Made by a program: the position numbers and the translations under genes. The notes beneath the pieces were generated by a model, which had not been told where the DNA came from, did no database searches, and was given only the letters and a program-made list of their open reading frames with translations. This document shows, piece after piece, positions 60,151-64,000 of a stretch of 64,000 bases of DNA. Position 1 is the stretch's first letter. Each line of letters begins with the position of its first letter. Origin of the DNA: Synchiropus splendidus (taxonomy: Eukaryota; Chordata; Actinopteri; Syngnathiformes; Callionymidae); assembly GCF_027744825.2 (NCBI RefSeq), contig NC_071336.1, forward strand, positions 15,713,501 through 15,777,500. The letters are read 5' to 3'.

Positions 60151-60396
60151 ATTTGAACTTGTTTGATTTCTGTTTTGCACAGAAATTACTGTGCTGTACT
60201 GTCTGTACTGAAGAGATTGTTGGTGGATTGTCGCGACTTGCGTTATGATAACAGAGTAAGTGTCAAAGTCCTTGGGAAGCAATGTCATGAACTAGCCAGA
60301 AATATTTGTTTGAGGCTGATAGTGGGGCCGCAGCTGAAGCCTGCCAGACATGAACTGTTCTAATCTTGTTTTTTGGTCGGCAGAGCCAACGTTGAC

Positions 60397-62947
60397 ATGG
60401 CCTGTGCCCAGCTGGACGGCTCCACTTTCCTGCAGGATGAGCTCACTTGCCCAGTGTGCCTCGATATGTACCGCGATCCTTTCATACTCACGTGTGGTCA
60501 CGTCCTCTGCAAGCAATGCCTGGACCGCTTGAAGGAGCGCACCGATGGACGGTGCTTCTACTGCCCCGAGTGCCGCCACTGCCATCATATTAAGACCAAG
60601 TCCTTCAGAGTTCTCAAACTAGCCCACATCGCGGATGAGCTGCGATATCAGCGCAAGCTTTCGGCCACAGTTGGCAAAATATTGAAAGTCAGGGAATGTT
60701 GGGGACCTTCACAAGAAGCACCACAGTCCAGAGGGTGCACTGCTGTCCCGTGTGACTACTGCCCGTTTGCTTGCTCGGAGGAAATGGGAAGCAGCACCTC
60801 CGACAATGGATCCTCTGCTTCTGTTATCGAGGACTGTGAAGACAAAGCCAGAGCTTCATCCGTTCCTGCTGTCAAGACGTGCCTGAAGTGTGAAGTGTCA
60901 ATGTGCGCGGAGCACTTGAAGCCACATCGCGAATTACCAGCGTTTCGCAATCATCAGCTTACGGAACCAATGACTGACTTCTGGAGGAGGAAGTGTCCCA
61001 CTCATAATATCATCTACAGGTACGAGGGTCGAGCATTTCAGTTTTCAATGTCTCCTTTGGCTGTAATGTTTGGCCATGATAGTGATTTAAAGTGAGAGTG
61101 AGGACTGCGTGGATGAGACCCAGAGGTCAGTAGTGAGACCTGCCATGCTGCTTGTTTAGGGACAGTAGTTCTAACAGGACAGGAGGCAGTTAAAAAGTAC
61201 TACAGAAATGAACTAATGCTTGCTATTTTGTTGATTGAGATTGAAACACGTCGAACCCAAACACAACAACAAGATGTGACTTTTGTTTCCAGCCACTACT
61301 GTATGGACCACAAGGTGTATCTATGCAACATCTGCAGCACAGGGCACTCGGGACACAATGTCAGGACCCTGGAAAATGCCATGAAAGATATTAAGGTACG
61401 CACATCTCACACTGCTTTGTGTCTCTCCTCTCTACATTCATTTTTATTTAAGAAGTGTGAGCTAACAACAATACTGGGAAACATCTGCAGACATCCAAAC
61501 AAATGGCTGAAAATGTAGCTAAAGTTGTCGGTTTAATATTGCAGTGTGTGTGAGACAGCAGGTGTCAGTATCTCTCAATGAGGCAGAAGTAGTAGAGTTT
61601 TCAATTCCGTTTCACTGCTGAGAGAGTATTCTCTCATCCAGGGAGACTGCCACGGCCCGGGCCAGATTCGTACTCATACAACACATTGTAGCGATGAATC
61701 TGGAATCCAGGTGAAAGCGCATTGTCAGCTGACGTGCTTTGTGCAGCTGAATCACATGACTCTGATGCCGTTGTGGGGAAAACACAGTCACTTCCTGTGA
61801 CTTAGCTGGGTGACCTTTTGTTGTTCAGCTGTGATCAATGTCACCGTCACAATCACACAAATATTCTGCAATAATTGTTACTGTCCTACTTTGTTCCATC
61901 ACAAGAACAAGAACTGTTGTTTACATTTTTTACTTAGAATAACTTAACTTTAAATCACTTTTAATCACTGTTTCCCACTAAAGTCCTAGATATAAATGGT
62001 GATACTATTTAGACAATTCAAAACTGGCAATGAGAGCGAGACAAGCCAGTTCAGGCAACTCTGGAATCTTGATCAGTGACATATTTTTTTATTTTTATGT
62101 GAGCTGTTCCTTATGAAGTGTGTCTAAGTGTAGATCCTAGGTCAGACCCAGGACCTTCTGGAGGGATTCTATCTCACAGAAGAGTCACTTTTTACAAACG
62201 TGTTCCTCTCTGTTTCAAACATTAACAGATTGTAGTTGCTTAGCAGTTGGTTACAATCTTTTTACTGTTGATTCTCCGCTCCCTCCATCCCTGACCTAAA
62301 CATGTCCACTCCACCAGGTTTGGCTGTTCAATGACCTTTGCCGTCTTGAGAAATCGTACAGCTTGACTGAGAAAACCCTGAAAGAGCAGGAGGAGAATGA
62401 GAGGCGGACAAAGGTGAGACAGACTCGTGAGACTTAAGAGTTTTCAAGTGGCCATCTCCTGTGCAAACTATGAGCTAATATTGCTCATTTAAATAGCCAT
62501 TTCAGCCAATACGTTTCTTGTGTATGTATTAAAGTTTCTTATGGGTGGCCACACAACACATCACACAGCGAGCTGTGTATTTTGGTGAATGATAGACAAA
62601 GTCAGTCTCAGTCAGTACTAGTCTGAAATGATTGAATTAAGTCCTACTTCTTATGTCCAGTGCGAATAAAGATGTAAGTGATGGTGCTCTGCTCATACTA
62701 GCTCTGTGGGTTCCTCATCTAGAGTTTCCTGGATACCTTCTTGACAGAGCTCATGGGGAAGCTCCAGGACATGGTTCTGACTTACGTCCGCCAACTGCAA
62801 GACATGATCGCCTTTCATTACCAAATCAGTGCCGACAGCATTCAGGAAAACATCTCAAGAATCCTGGTGGACCAAGCCCGTCTGCAAGATGTCCGCTGTG
62901 CCATTGAGTCCCTTCTGCTCGAAAATGACTCGTTCCGCCTCATCGAG
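60397..62947 (+). CDS. TRIM-family RING/B-box/coiled-coil E3 ligase (partial, 3' end beyond window)
   Basis: A tripartite-motif protein, expected to act as a RING E3 ubiquitin ligase. Exons: 60397-61019, 61293-61395, 62318-62413, 62723-62947, giving 349 residues with no stop; later exons must lie past the window. RING at about 18-59: CPVCLDMYRDPFILTCGHVL, CKQC and CPEC. A B-box1-like region (about 115-185) has CDYCPFAC and TCLKCEVSMCAEHLKPHREL, split by an acidic Ser-rich insert. B-box2 spans the first intron: KCPTHN, then YCMDHKVYLCNICSTGHSGH. The rest is a coiled coil containing SLTEKTLKEQEENERR and FLDTFLTELMGKLQDMVLTY. Whether a PRY-SPRY domain follows is unknown. I cannot name the member; it is not finTRIM-like in its RING. 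The start is the first ATG after the acceptor and precedes the RING by 17 residues, which is normal for TRIMs. Confidence 0.82.
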
Positions 62948-64000
62948 GTACGATTTTGTTTGGTCACGCTCCGAACTCTCTTGATAACTTGATATGTTTA
63001 ATGGTGGTTTCACACTCAAGTTATTCACTGATGACGGAGCTCTGCTATGGCTGGAACAGAATGTGATGTTTCACAGCCAAAACTACACATGAACGAGTCT
63101 TGTCATGTTTATTTTACAGGGAAATAGCGTAAATAAACGGCGTAATACAGAGCATCTTTACTGATCCACGCTGCTCTCACAACACGTTGAGCACAGCGAG
63201 AGAGATGACTGATGATGGAGAAGATTTTAATCAATGAAGTACAGATCCAGACGTCAGAAATGATCAATGAATAGTCTGGTGATAGTCTAATCCTAACCCA
63301 CTAACTCTAACTTGAGGAAAATCTGTGTCTTTCCTCTTCGCTGTTCTCCTCATGCAGACAGCTGCGAGATCACAGCAGTGAAAATAGTTACTGTACAGCG
63401 CGGTATTATTCATTTAAGCAAATCTGTCTGACAATAAAATCAGGTGTTTATCAGCCTAATAAAGGCAAAACCACTTGAGTTATCAAACACCCGCACACAT
63501 CGAGAGTACTGGTCCACTGCGCTCCTCCACAGCACCGGTCCCGGCTGCTCACCTTTTGGGAGTTTGACAAGTTTCTTTGAACGATGTTGTGCGCCCAGAC
63601 AGCGATCAGACCCTTTACTGCCCGGCATTTATCATGTTTGTGTGGAGTCGCGCTGTACACGTAGTTTATCTACGTTTATCTAGTGCCGAGTTGCCTAAGG
63701 TGAGAAGCGCACCCCTTGCGGAGAGTTTCCCAAGACAAGGTGCAGCTCTCCAGCCGGGAAGTCTGCAGCCAAAACCCGACCGGCTTGTGGTCACATCTCG
63801 GACTTTTGAGCCGAACACACTTTGTCTTGATACAGAGCGCGCAGTGTGAAACCACCGTGAATTAGCGGTCAAAGTCGGAGGTCTCTGTAAACACCATCAA
63901 TGTTTGTGTTAACAGTGTGTTCAGTGATCACAACTTAACCAGCGCCTGCCCATGTAAAATGTGCCGCCATACGCCGACTAAGTCATGGGCACATACTGTG
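62948..64000. other. Downstream intron of the TRIM-type gene, no exon seen
   Basis: After the donor at 62948 (GTACGA) I find no further convincing coiled-coil or SPRY exon up to the window end. A CpG-richer stretch around 63480-63870 carries short overlapping ORFs on both strands with no recognisable domain. It could contain regulatory sequence. Confidence 0.4.

Noticed and set aside
63444..63872. ORFs in the CpG-richer stretch near the window end
   Set aside because: Overlapping on both strands with no SPRY, coiled-coil or other domain; not supported as TRIM exons.

Overview
This window is nuclear DNA from a vertebrate, almost certainly a teleost with a compact (percomorph-like) genome. Genes are split into many short exons with GT-AG introns, often under 150 bp. 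The encoded proteins match vertebrate families along their length, and teleost-type repeats are present: a Tc1-like remnant, a hAT-like non-autonomous element, LINE and SINE scraps, and long (TA)n tracts. I saw no prokaryotic features, tRNAs, rRNAs or CRISPR arrays. The species cannot be named from this sequence.

Layout. (1) 1-1073, + strand: last exons of an LPCAT4-like lysophospholipid acyltransferase. (2) 2367-2784, - strand: complete two-exon NOP10, tail to tail with LPCAT4. (3) 6213-22191, + strand: complete SLC12A6 (KCC3) K-Cl cotransporter, reconstructed as 26 exons and 1166 residues including an 8-residue microexon. A decayed Tc1-like transposon sits directly behind its stop codon. 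(4) 22.2-27.9 kb: intergenic, with one promoter-like CpG/CRE island near 24.6 kb. (5) 27904-33381, + strand: TOX4, an HMG-box regulator, 9 exons, 628 residues. (6) 34842-43459, + strand: SUPT16H, the large FACT subunit, 24 exons, 1030 residues. (7) 45204-59079, + strand: three tandem secreted-lectin genes. Each has a signal peptide, two C-type lectin-like domains (CTLDs) and a shared small C-terminal module. The first also has a Ser/Thr/Pro-rich stalk, and the second carries two F-type lectin (fucolectin) domains in front of its CTLDs. (8) From about 59.5 kb to the window end, + strand: the 5' part of a RING/B-box/coiled-coil TRIM-type E3 ligase gene.

Gene order. LPCAT4-NOP10-SLC12A6 matches human 15q14, and TOX4-SUPT16H matches human 14q11.2. 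Two ancestral linkage blocks are therefore joined here. The housekeeping and transport genes are conserved, whereas the lectin and TRIM stretch looks like an evolving, immune-type accessory region.

The most interesting content is the lectin cluster, above all the fusion of two F-type lectin domains to two CTLDs (51.7-56.6 kb) and the shared C-terminal module encoded by matching exons. All exon models were assembled by eye from splice signals, reading phase and remembered family sequence. No alignment or transcript evidence was available.
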